Shown here: positions 24,901-36,900 of the stretch, in pieces
Layout: each line of letters opens with the position of its first letter
Position numbering within the stretch: position 1 is the stretch's first letter
Notes under the pieces: model-generated
Databases searched by the model: none
Told to the model about the DNA's origin: nothing
Seen by the model: only the letters and a program-made list of their open reading frames with translations
Translations under genes and position numbers: made by a program
Assembly: GCA_963922205.1 (NCBI GenBank)
Contig: CAWUHX010000325.1
Span: forward strand, 1 to 64,000
Source of the DNA: Romanomermis culicivorax
Taxonomy: Eukaryota > Nematoda > Enoplea > Mermithida > Mermithidae
Reading direction: 5' to 3'
DNA: 64,000 bases

Positions 24901-27900
24901 AAATGTTCCAAGTGTTAAAAAACAAATTTGACCAATGGTTTTATTCTTCAAGAAAAATTCAAGACAGAAATGCCAATTTTAGTAAATTGAGTGAAAAAAT
25001 GTGTGGGCTCCACCCCCGGAAAAATTCCTGGCTACAAGCTTGAGTGCATCAGAAGAAAATTCTAGCTATTTTTCCGAATTTGAATAAATTTTATCAGTTA
25101 TTTTTGGTGAGAAATTTACTTTTAAAATCTTTTTCCGATTTTACTCTTTTCCTCAAAAATTGGCCAGGTCTCAGCTTCATTTCATTCTTTTGAAAATGAA
25201 CACGATTTTTTGTGTCAGAACTCAGAATGCAGTACGTATGATATCAATCAATAAATCTCATTGAGATCCACGCGAAAACTAACTCGAAATGTTGTACACC
25301 TATTTTGACGGAGTTATGGGACGTTGTAGTTTGATAGAAGCATGCTTAGTACTTCCAGATTTCACTTCAGAAAATTTTCGAGCAAGAATCATAGTTATAA
25401 TGCTTCCGGTTCCAAATTTTGCACATCATGTTCAACTGTCGATTCAGATGATATAATTCTAATTTAAATTATGCTTTTATTGCATCTAAATTTTGTTATC
25501 CATTTTATAATTTTGAAGATTTTGTTTCCCTATTTTTTTGATGTTTTGAATAGTTATTTTCATTGCGATATATATATATATATATATATATCCACAAACA
25601 TGCAGGGCAAGAATTTTCCACGAGGGGATCCTTAGACTTTTTATGTGGCTCAGTGTGCAAAAACCAAGCCTTATCATGTACGATATCTGGAAAGTTATCA
25701 AAAAAATTCTTCAAACTAATTCTGGGAGGGTGTCTGACGATTTTTTTGAGCGAAAAATATTACTGTAAACTTGTTTTGCAAACCATTTCTACGATGGTTC
25801 GGATTTTTATCATTTTTCAACGTGAAAGAATATAAAAAACTGGTTATAGAGTCTAAATTTTCCCGATTGACGATTTCCTATGGAGTGTTTACATTCTAAA
25901 TTGAAAATTTATTCGAATCTTACGAATGCAAGTTCCATTCAATTACTTGCTTTTCGAAATACGCTATCCCAATATCGGGCTTTGGAATGCAGAAGTTCGT
26001 TCGAAAAAATTAAATTTCTGATTCTTGTTCTCCCAAATTAAAAATTTAGATATAGTTTCAATTTCGATCACCCATAAATTTCAAAACGCTTTGTGTCTTG
26101 TTGGAAAGCGATCCGATTTTTCTTCTTTGGAAAGTTGAAAAAAATCATTTTTTCTCATATCAGAATGTGCTGAAATTGTAAGGAACATTCTTTCCGACGC
26201 TTATTTAACGAATTTAGTAGTATCTTCAGAACACGGTCACAGGAATTTCATTCAAAAATTATTCTAATTTGAATTGTCGTCGGTCTTATGTCGATCTACC
26301 GCGTAGTTTTGGGTGACTCGGCTACGTCGGTGGCTGCCGGCGGCTCGGAAATATCAGCATTTCTTGAAAATAATCTTTAAAAAAGGAGCAACGCGAAGGA
26401 GAAACTTGAAGAGAAGCAGATCAAGCAGAATAGGCAGAGGGAGGCAGACCAACAAAATTGTGAACCAATCAACTAATTTGCAAACCAAATAGTCGATCAA
26501 TCTAAGGAATATTTGTGTATTCAAATAACCTTTTTTTGACTAATGACAACCAACCTGAATGAATTTTGGTTGATAGCTACGTAAGCTTCGCACAGATATT
26601 GTATCATATTTTTAGAATTTTGACTCCAGCAACAGGAGGTAGTATCGAATAGGTACTCTTAACCCGTATCTTTTTGTAAATTTCGGAGATTAAATTTCAC
26701 ATTGCACTTGAAAAGCATGGTTTATAAAGCGGAATTTTAAAACACACAGTTTCCGATTGAAATTTTGAGTTCGAAAATTTCTTTTGAATGCTTTAGATTT
26801 AGATTCTGATTTCTCTTTATTTTTTACGTCTCATTCTCGATCATTATTCAGAATTCCAGGGTCTCTTGCTGGACCCACTCCCGAGGTTGGTAGGTCTATG
26901 ATTTGGTTGATTATATTCGGCCCGGAACTTGGAGTCGAAAATTTATTAATAAATTTGCATTCCTCTTGCAGTTTTTCGAGTATTACGGCAACCGCGGGCA
27001 TCGACGCCTCAACGTCCACAACAGCAACTTTGACGCCGGCTTCTACAACGTCGTGGTCGTCGGATCGAGTGAAAAATCGTTATGATCTTCATCATCAGCA
27101 GCATTTGGGCCGCGCTCCTTACGAACCATTTCGCTCGCCGTCGCCGTCCAATTTTTTGGATCGGCGGAATTTAGAGGATGTTGGCGAAAAAGTGGAAGAA
27201 AAATTTATGAGCAATAATTATCCTTCTCATCAACAAGCGCCGTTGTCGGCCGGACTTATCAGGCAAATGCCAGGCGTGCAGAAAATATTCAACTTTTTTA
27301 CGGGCGGCGAAACGTCGCAGCAACAGGTGGGAAAATTTGCTTCCAAAAATTTTATGCTATGAATTGAAAGTTTTTCTATCATTCTGTGAGTAAATGGATT
27401 TTTCACAACGTTTTCATGAAAACGGTTAATTTATTCAATTATCTCTACGCAAAAAATTTTTTAAATTCATATTTATGAGCAGAATGAAGTGTTTTTCATT
27501 TATTTTCATAAAAAACAATGAATTTTTGATCACAGCAGTTTACAAAAATAAGTTTTTTTTATAAAAAGAAAAATCTTCGCTAGATTTTCTGAGGAAAAAG
27601 ACATGGTCTAGGATTTTTTTACATGTGAGTCATAGTTGCCCTAAATTTTGGCAGGGTTGGGCGTATATATCATTCAAAAGAAGAAAGTTCGACATTGTTG
27701 CATTAAAAGAGGTGAAAAATTCATAAAAAGTGCATTTAAAAAGTGCAAAAACTTAGCATATTTCAGCTTTTTTCGCGGTTTCTGGTATTTCATTTTTGGT
27801 TTTCAAGTTAAAAGCGAATTTTTCATTCATTTTATTAAAAAGGGGATTAAGAAAAAGAAAACTGAATTTCACATTCATTTTCAATGTAAAAGTGATACTT

Positions 27901-30900
27901 TCAATGCAATTCTCTCGAAATATATTTTCATGTTCTGTTTCATTTTTTATATCCTTGAGTTTTAATGAGTGCTCGTATTCTGTTCTCTGCTATCTCTGTA
28001 TTCTCTGCTTTGAATGTTATTATTACTTTTTATTGACTTTTTGTTGAATTTCCTGTTTTTGTACGCTCATTTTGATTTCACAGAAATTTGCATAAATTTT
28101 CAATTTTTTGTTTTTGAAATTAATAATTCAGTTTCTTTGTCTATGTCTGATGTGTTATCGTAGATTTCTGACTCCATTTTTATCTTTTCTATTATGAATA
28201 TTTTTCCATTATTTTTCTTACTTATTGTTTATCATTAATCATTTTTTGCACTATTTTTTGAGTAGCAGACTCTCTGATTTCTAGTATTTCATATAAATTC
28301 TGTTCGATTTTATGTTTTTTGATTATTTTGTGGTTTTTGATATGAGAATTTCATCTTCTATTCAATGCAAAAATTTAAAAAGAGCCATTCTTTTTGAGAT
28401 TCTGGCATATTCTCTTGAAAAATTTTGAATATTAGTTATTCTAATTGGCTTTCAGACGTCTGCCTTATTTTTTCACTCAAGTCAAAGTTTCTCCCTTGGC
28501 CGGCATCGATTTTACTATATTTCACATTTTCCCAGAACTTATCCACGTTGAACAAAGAGGAAGAAAAAATTTTAGACTCGGAAATTGGCGGCGGCCGTAG
28601 GCGCCGACTTTGTTGTAACCCGAGCCCGTCGACCAGCCGAGCCGTCTTTTCTACGTCTGATGCGGAAAATACTACCGCCGGAGGTGCTACTGACAATAAT
28701 AGTGAGCTAAGGAAATTAATTAAGGGCGGAAGAGTAAGAGCTGGCTTCTCTGTTCTAAATTAAACATAATATTCCTTTCTGTAACATAGACTAATTTCAT
28801 TCAAACGACTGAAAAATCTTTATTCTTGAAGAATAGCCTCGAGAAGATGTATACAAGATGTCTCCATTATTTCTTAATATGTGGTTTCTTGGGGAATTTC
28901 TGTCAATATTCAGTTTTTTTCTGAACGAAAAAATCTGCAGCTTCTGATAAAGATATTAAAAAACTTAAATCCTCGGGTTTGTACAATTCTAATTCCAAGC
29001 AAAAGTTACGCGACTGTATAATTCGATTCCAGATTCTCAAACAACAATCTGATAATTTCGAAAACATATCTGAAGTTAAAATACTCTGAATTCGCAAAAT
29101 GTTATACGCGAAATGTTTTATTCCATATTCCGGTTCCTATGCTTTATTCTTTTTCACTGCAAGTTTCAACAAAATGACGTGTTTTCGGAAGTTTTTCGAT
29201 TCGAATGCCATCCTCTGGATTTTAGAATTTCGCTAAATATCATTTAAGAGAAAAATTTCCAGTTTGATTTCTAGTCACATATGCTGGAGTCCAGATAAAT
29301 ATTCATAAAAGGCCATTAGAAAAATCATGTTTCTATCCCGATGCTTTGTGACGAATTCTATAATTTTTCCCAAGATTTGAGAATTACGTCTTTTCAAAGA
29401 TTTTTTTTTGATTTTGATTCTCAGGTGTGCCATAGCCATGTACCAGCTTCGCTTCTGTATGTTGTAATGTAGCTGGAACCAGTGTTTTTTCCGAAGGCAA
29501 ATGAAAATTTTTGGGGGGCAAACGAAATTGAGCTAGTCATTTGTACATGTACAAACGGCTCTTTCCCTATTTAGGGAAGATAATTTTGGGGATAAGGTAC
29601 AGAAAATATGCATTTTGGTGCATTTTAGAAGTTAATAATCTCAAAATTTTCCAGTGCTTCGTGCCAGTTATAGCTTTAATAATCATTAATATGTATTAGC
29701 TAGCTCATGGCTTTCAGAATGTCTACCTTCACCTATCATTTAATGTATAATAGTTTTCATCATCTCAAACGTATTATCTCATGTTTCAAATGGTAATCTT
29801 CAATATTTTATCTTGATATTTAATGAAGATTCGCAGTTTTTCATTGGAACATTTCTTGAGAAAGATCAATGCGTCAAGTCTCTAAATTTTTTAAAGTGAT
29901 TATTCTTTTCTTAATGTAAAATCAATTCGCAAGTTTTATGGAAGTAGTTTTCGGAAATTTCTACTCTTCCATTCAAATCTTTTCGGCCAAGTTCACGAGA
30001 GTTAACGAATAAATTACTGGTTTTAAAATTTTTCAAATAATAAAGTTATAAAAATTGTGACTTTTGAACACAAAATTCGAATCTAATTCTTGAAATAAAT
30101 GTTTGGAAAGCTGATTTTCCAGCATCGCCGAATGTCAATACACAAAAAATTTTTCGGGGCTTTCATTTGTCATCATAGAGGACTTGATCATCGATTTATT
30201 ATCTTATGCAAGGTCATTATGCTATTGGATAGTTTTCTAGAAAATTTGTCCCACAATGCTTGTAAATTAGACCTTAAACTCGAAAATTTAAATTTTTTGC
30301 TGAATTTTAATGAATTTTTTTCGTAGTTATAAATAAAATTTGAAAATTGCTTCGATTTGGTTAGTCTTTGGCCATGATGTCGAGGAACACAGGTTACTTA
30401 TTTATACCTATTTTTACTATGTACAAATTGCACAAATGAAATATTGGCTGCCGTTTGTACATGTGCAAATGGGTCTTGTACAAAAAAACCCTGGCTGGAA
30501 CATCAAAAAATTATTTTCAATTTTACGCTTACAGTTTTTTCCGATTTACATTTAGTTACGAATTACAAGATTTAAAATTTTCTTTGTCATAATTTACAAA
30601 CATCACAGATTTTTACTAAACTCACATTTACAGATATACGTTTCTTTGCAAATTTATAAAAAATGCTATAGCAATAAAAAATAATGTTATCAAAACATTC
30701 TTTTCTGACGCTGCATTTTGGAGTTGTCCAGATTTACAAAATTATATCCATTGTCATACTTGGACAACTCCTAACGGTTCATCTGGTACCAGTCAGCCTA
30801 AAAAGTTGGTTGGTTCCCGAATCGTTTTGGTGGTTGCCAAAATAAAGAGGGCAGGGAATCAGATGTAAAGTACTTTTGTACACAATAGACGGAATCTAAT

Positions 30901-33900
30901 AAAAGTTTATTTTCAAGCTGGTACCAGAATATTATGTCGGATATTATTATCATTATGTCAGAATCTACACACTTTTAGGACATGCCAATCCAGCAAACCT
31001 GGAAAACTTAGAAGGTCAAGAGAAAAAAGATTATGCCTGAAACCGTTAAGTCAGAGAGTTTGAAGAAGTGCATTCTGGTGCGTTTTATAAGATCAAAATC
31101 TCAAAATTTTCCAATGCAACACATACATAACATTGATTCCATGATTAATCGGTTGATTCCATGATTGGTGTGTCGATTCCCTGGTTGAATTGAATCATTA
31201 GTTAATTTCCTGATTAGTCGGTTGATTCTCAGATCGGTGGGTTGATTCCCTGGTTGTATTCTATAGCCGTTTGATTTCCTGGTTGGCTCGTTCATTGATT
31301 CCCTGATTGGTGGATTGATTCCTGTTTGGTTAGTTGATTCTCTGATTTAATGGTTGGCTGGTTGATTCCGGTGAATGGTTGGTTTCCTGTTTAGTGGTTG
31401 ATTGGTTAACTCCCGGGTTAGTTGATTATTTCTCTGATTCTTTCGTTGGTCGATTTCCTGATTTTGTTTAGTTCATTGAAAGATTGTTCCATGATAAGTC
31501 CAGTGGTTGATGGTCTATCTCTAAGTCTTCCATCCCGTTTTCGCAGTTGAAATTGGTTCACACACAAAACATGATCTGGTGCTAAGAATCAAGTCATCTG
31601 GTACCGAAGTCGCCTTATCCTAATCCAGTTGGACCTATTGTCCAGGTACGTCCATTGTAGGCCATACATTAACGAGACCCCGAAATCTGGGGGGCCCAGG
31701 CCACCTTTTTGGGCCGGGGTCAGTAATTCCAAAAATTCCGTGGGAGGTTTTCAAATTCAAAGTTTTCAAATTCAAAAATCAAAAAAAAAAATTTTTCAAA
31801 TTCAAAGTTTTCAAATTCAATTCAGAATTTTCAAATTTTTCAAATTCAAATTCGATTTTTTCAAGAAAAAAGTCCGAAAAATAGTTCGAAAAATAGTAAT
31901 TTTTTCTAAAAAGACCGAGAAAATGTATTCATGCCGCGAAGCGCTGAGAAAATTGACGTTTTTGACAATTTTTCGTTCAAATTTTAACATTTTTCGGTAT
32001 TTTTCCGATAGAATTGGAAAATCCTGGGGAGGGGGTCACCCAATGGCTAGCCATATGGTCGACGATTTCTGAGGTGGGGGCATTGCATTCCCCCCGAATT
32101 ACATGTATGTAGGCATGAAAATTCATATCCTAGTATTTTGATCTTTCGTCGAGTGAGGAGTCTATTCTAGAATTCAGGGCGAAACCTAAGAAAATGACGT
32201 CACTGATTTCAAGTGTTATATTCAAAGCATGTTTTTTGGAATCTGAAATTATGCTCATAATTTTAAATGTATTTTTTTAGAATTTAATCATTCCAACGCC
32301 ACGTTTACGATTATAGACTTTACATCAAGATATAAAAAACGTTGTCATCCTGAAAAATTCATGATTTCGATGTCGTCATCTTCATTTTGTAATTCTCTTA
32401 AGAATTTTGAAAATTAAATAGTTAGGATTTTATCGCTTTGAATTTGAAACTTCAGAATTCAAGTTAAAATTTTTGGGAAGTGAATAAGTTTGAAAATCTC
32501 TGGATTTTAAAGTTTTTTTAGTTCCGATATAAATGTGATGTCATTCTATTCCCAAAATCCCTCTATATCTGGCTCTGATATTATGATTTAGCTCTCAAGA
32601 TCAACAGAACGATTTGGACGGGAGCTTTCTAATCTAGATGCTCTTATTCGGATTTTTGGTCAACAAGTTTCCTAACCTGTTGATACATTTTCATATGTAA
32701 AATTTACAACAAAAGAACCATCAAAAAAGTTCTCAAACTTTTAGAAATCCTAAAAGCCAACAGCACTTTGAACATTAGCGCTTCCACGGCCGGCTCTACA
32801 TCTTGCTTGTCGGCCGCCTCGAGTAGCGGTGGCGGCAACGCCGGCTCGTCGCCCGGCGGCAGCGGCGGTCGTTTCCATTCGCAACCGCGCCAGCCGCCGA
32901 CTCCTCAGCAAGCTTTGCGACAAAAACGTAACATTTGTTTGCCGTGCGCCGGCCTATTGCGCGACGGACCTTTGACGCACAAACGGGTGACGACGGCATC
33001 CGCGTCGACCAATCAAGGAAGGCCGCGAAGATTCAACGAAAAAGTTTGGCGTCATTATTGGTCCGTTTTACACAATAGCAAAATTTACTTGTGTAAACAA
33101 AAACCTTCATTGGATACGAACGATTCAGTGAGATTTCGATTTTTTTCTAAAAGTTTTGCAAGTTTTCCGAAATTATGTCAATTAAAGTTTAATTTTCATC
33201 GTTTTTTAATTTTGAGCTTCGATGCACTTTTCTTCAAGTCCGATTTTTTCTTCATTTTCCGCGAATTTGCGTCAAGAAAGCTATGCCAATTTATTAAACA
33301 TAAATTCAACGTTTCATAATTTTCTAATTTTACCAATATCGAAATTAAAAATTAATTTTGAGATTGACCAAGACAAATTTTTACCGTCGTCCTGCTTTCC
33401 GTGGAAACGATACGTAAATTTCGAAAGTTTTCAAAAAGGATTTATCCGTCTATAAATCACGGTATTTTTGTAAATATTACAATCCATTATGCAAAAACTC
33501 TTAGATGAAAATATGAAAGTAAAGTTCTTCATGTTATGTTCTGAATTCTTATACGAATTATGTTAATTTTTCGGTCACCATTATTGAATTTGTAAAAAAG
33601 AATTTAAAAGATTCTGGAATGATGGTCTAAAATTTGAGATGGCGCTGCTCCACAATATTCATACGAATTTTGGTTGGCTGGACAGTTACAGAATTTCATA
33701 GTTTTTTTGTCTTTATACCAGGATATTACGAGCCATCACAATTCATGTGCCTCGTCAAAGGTGACACACTTTTCTGAAAACTTGTGATACGGAAATTACC
33801 ATTTCTTCGCGATACGACGAATTTGAGAGAGTTTTCTAGTAAATTAAGCCCTTGTTGAATTTGCACATTTCAAAGCAGGTGATTTCCATGCACAATATGA

Positions 33901-36900
33901 AAATTTTTAGAGTTGAAGTTGCTGAAGAGTTAAAGGTAAAGTTCCCGAAAATATGTAAGAAAAATCTTGCCCGAATGCTGATTGAATCTGTTCTCATTCT
34001 ATTCTTCGTAAATTTTAGTGTGTAAATTATGATTTATGATTAAGTGAAAAATTTTGAATTTTCGATGCGAAAATCTCAGAAGCTAGAAAGTCGTATTGGT
34101 TTTACCTCTGTCCACTATCGAAATTTAAGTTAGATATTTTCCAGAATTATAATATTCTCGTCAAATATCGATTTTTTGCGGTGAATGAATTTTCATGCTC
34201 AAAGTCGTCAAACTTCACCGGGAAACTTACGATTTCGACTGTAAACTACAAGTTTTTATTGTCGGATTTTATGCAATTAAATTTTAATCATCCTAAATAT
34301 ATTTTTCGGAAGTTTTCAGTGGTATCACGGCTGTAATTTGTCAATTTATATACGAAGCACATTTCTGATTAGCGTCAGGCATTTGCTATAAGACATCTTT
34401 TTCAATGTTGAATTATTGTCAAAATTTAAATTTTTGACAGAGGATCATTCCTCATTCCATAGAATTATCGAATAGTCTTCATGTAAATAACCAATTTTTG
34501 AATTCTAAAATTTCTGAATTTTATCATCATTTTTGAATTCGATTCGTGTTTTTTCACAGATGATCGTTATGAGTGACGTTTGCGATGAAAACGTTATCGA
34601 CATCGAAGGTTGTATAGCCGATATAGCTTACGATTATCATAAACGGAAGAACGTTTTTCGTTTGACGACCCAAAATCAAAACGAACATTTATTCCAAGCC
34701 GAAGAACCAGATTCCATGCTCCAATGGTTGAAAGCTGTTCAGTGTTGTTCGTCGTCAGACGATAATGTAAGATTCCGAGCGCTCTTTGAGAAAACACTGA
34801 ATTTTTCACGAATTTTCCTTTTCTAATTTTTTTCTTTCCTCGACTTGAGCTATTTTGGGGATTCTTGCGCATTTTCTCTTTAGATTTTCCTCCAACTTTG
34901 GTAGTTTACATTGCGATTTTACTTCTTTTAAAGTCCTTTTAGGTATTTTTCAATAAAATTACTAAAAAAATCGCGAATTCTTAGAAGAAATTTAAATTTT
35001 GAATTGGGTAAAATAAAGTTAAGAAAAGAAGTTTCGACTAATCTTCTAGCTTATTTTCGAATATTCTGTCCTGTCCGCTTGTTATTCTGTGAATATCGAT
35101 TTTCGTCAATTTTTAGTTTTTCTCCTCTTGTGGCTAATAGAAATTTATAATTCACGCTTTCGGCGGATCAATTTTTTTCATTATCAAGAGTATTAATCGA
35201 CTTCTGAAGCTTTCTTTTATTCCTAGCGTAGTCTCCAGCTGCTTTTTTCTCTGATCTTCACTGTTGAAAGTTGGCAGTTAAGCTTGAGAAACTGAACATC
35301 CATGTTTCAAAATTACACACACACGCACTATCAAATCCGTTATTATTTTCTGACTTAATTATCAACTCAATGTCTAAACCGCCGTGCCGAGATTTTTTGT
35401 CTGTAAATTTAAATTTCCAAATTGACTAATGTCTAGGATCACTAGAGTCATCATCTTTGAATTTAATTCTGATTTTGGACTCATTCAGATTCTTGTTGCG
35501 GTTTTTTCCAGGTGTTCGTACCGAAAAAACGGTGATATGGAACTTAAATTTTGATTTTTTTGCTCTAGAATCAGATTCATATTTGTGCACTAGATAAAAA
35601 TCTGTCCGATTTATAAGATTTGTGATTTTAGTCTTGACCGCATTCATCATAATGAGATTCATATGCACACGACTATGCCAATTCGGAAACTTGTAAAACA
35701 TGCATGAAATGCAGGTCGTGCAAAAGAAATAAGACGAAACTCCTATTTGAAAAATAGAGTGTAGCTAGGAGTCGAACTTGGGTTACTAGCATTCCGGACT
35801 GATGTCCTCACCATTAGACCACCACACAACGAGGTGAACCCAGATTAAGGTGCTCTCGTTGGCTAAGATTTTTAGCATACAACTCCAATGTTGTGTGATC
35901 GTGAACCTACGACCTTTGGCAAGTAGCAGCGTACCTGCTGCTTTGAACTGCCGACCAATGAAGTTGCTGATTTTTTGGTACTTGGTACGCTGCTACTTGC
36001 CAAAGGTCGTAGGTTCACGACCGCCAAGCATTGAAGTTGTATGCTAAAAATGGTTCGACTCCTGGCTACTCTCTATTTTTCAAATTTATTTTCACCCGAA
36101 AAAATTCTATATAATTTTCATTTCCAAAAAAGACTCCTATTCTCGATTCATATCGGAATCATACATTCTGTATGTGAAGTACACTAGAAATAAATCTGTT
36201 TGACATAAGGCGAATAATAAAACGTGGATTTGGATTGGACACATTTTTATCCTCTTCCTGCACCTTTTTCCAGGCACCTAAACTCCATGCTCCTGGTGCA
36301 CGTCAATCAAAAGATAAACAAGCAATGTTTTTGACATCTCTATTTTGGAAAATCTAGGTTTACGCCTTTCAGAAACTTATTTATAGTGTAATGACGATGG
36401 CGAATTGCCAAGTTTTTGCATAGATAATGCCCGAATACAAATTAGTTTCTATCTCAGAGATTAGTCATTTTTATTGGATTAGTTTACTCTTTAAACTAAA
36501 TTTGATTCATTTTTTTGATTATGTTGTACAACTTGCTTTCTACGTGTCTACGTGACTACGAATCATTGCTACATACAGGATCCACTTTTATGCATAACCC
36601 CTTAAAGTTAATATCACAAATTTTGTATCTCTCATGATACAGTAATCTCGTGGTTTGGAAAGGTATATAGGTTGTGCATGTGTTGCTGCGGGCAAGAGTT
36701 TTTAATGCATTGTGGTCTTCAACAAAATTAATGAACTGGACTATGTAATATTTTGGTGGCGTGATCGTAAATTTTGTACTGTTTTCGTTTGAAAGTTGGT
36801 AGAGGGGCAGAGAGCTAGTAGAAAAATTTTCCTTCCGTTCTGATTCTAACTGTTTCATCATCTTTCTTAACTTTCTTTTCTTTTTCTCAATTTTTTTACT

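Larger units (their letters stand above)
9821..26971. other. RhoGAP intron 4, 17-kb transposon nest
   Basis: The largest intron. From 9866 to about 22870 it is nearly continuous mobile DNA (hAT-like elements, a TAA-flanked foldback element, LINE pieces, a hAT transposase remnant), each listed separately. From about 22900 to 26971 I see only AT-rich sequence, a TA microsatellite at 25568-25591, and two GC-richer patches near 24390-24660 and 26280-26350 with no exon that fits by phase. Confidence 0.7.
28702..32744. other. RhoGAP intron 6
   Basis: A 4-kb intron. It holds hAT-like elements (29480-30493, 31663-32109), a short inverted repeat (30720-30771) and a minisatellite (31133-31480). The rest is featureless AT-rich DNA. 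Confidence 0.65.

Noticed and set aside
26200..26340. Extra RhoGAP exon (RRSYVDLPRSFG, donor GTGACT)
   Set aside because: From the acceptor CACAG the frame needs phase 1, but exon 4 leaves phase 2. The direct join of exons 4 and 5 is perfect.
26903..27085. Frame reading EYYGNRGHRRLNVHNS over exon 5
   Set aside because: It ends in a stop after 60 codons and does not fit the phases of exons 4 and 6. The other frame fits both and is open throughout.
31133..31480. CRISPR-like array
   Set aside because: Units are degenerate, without unique spacers of constant length, in a eukaryotic intron.
35760..35830. Functional tRNA gene on the minus strand
   Set aside because: A- and B-box words are present but the anticodon and T stems do not pair, and the unit is part of an inverted repeat.
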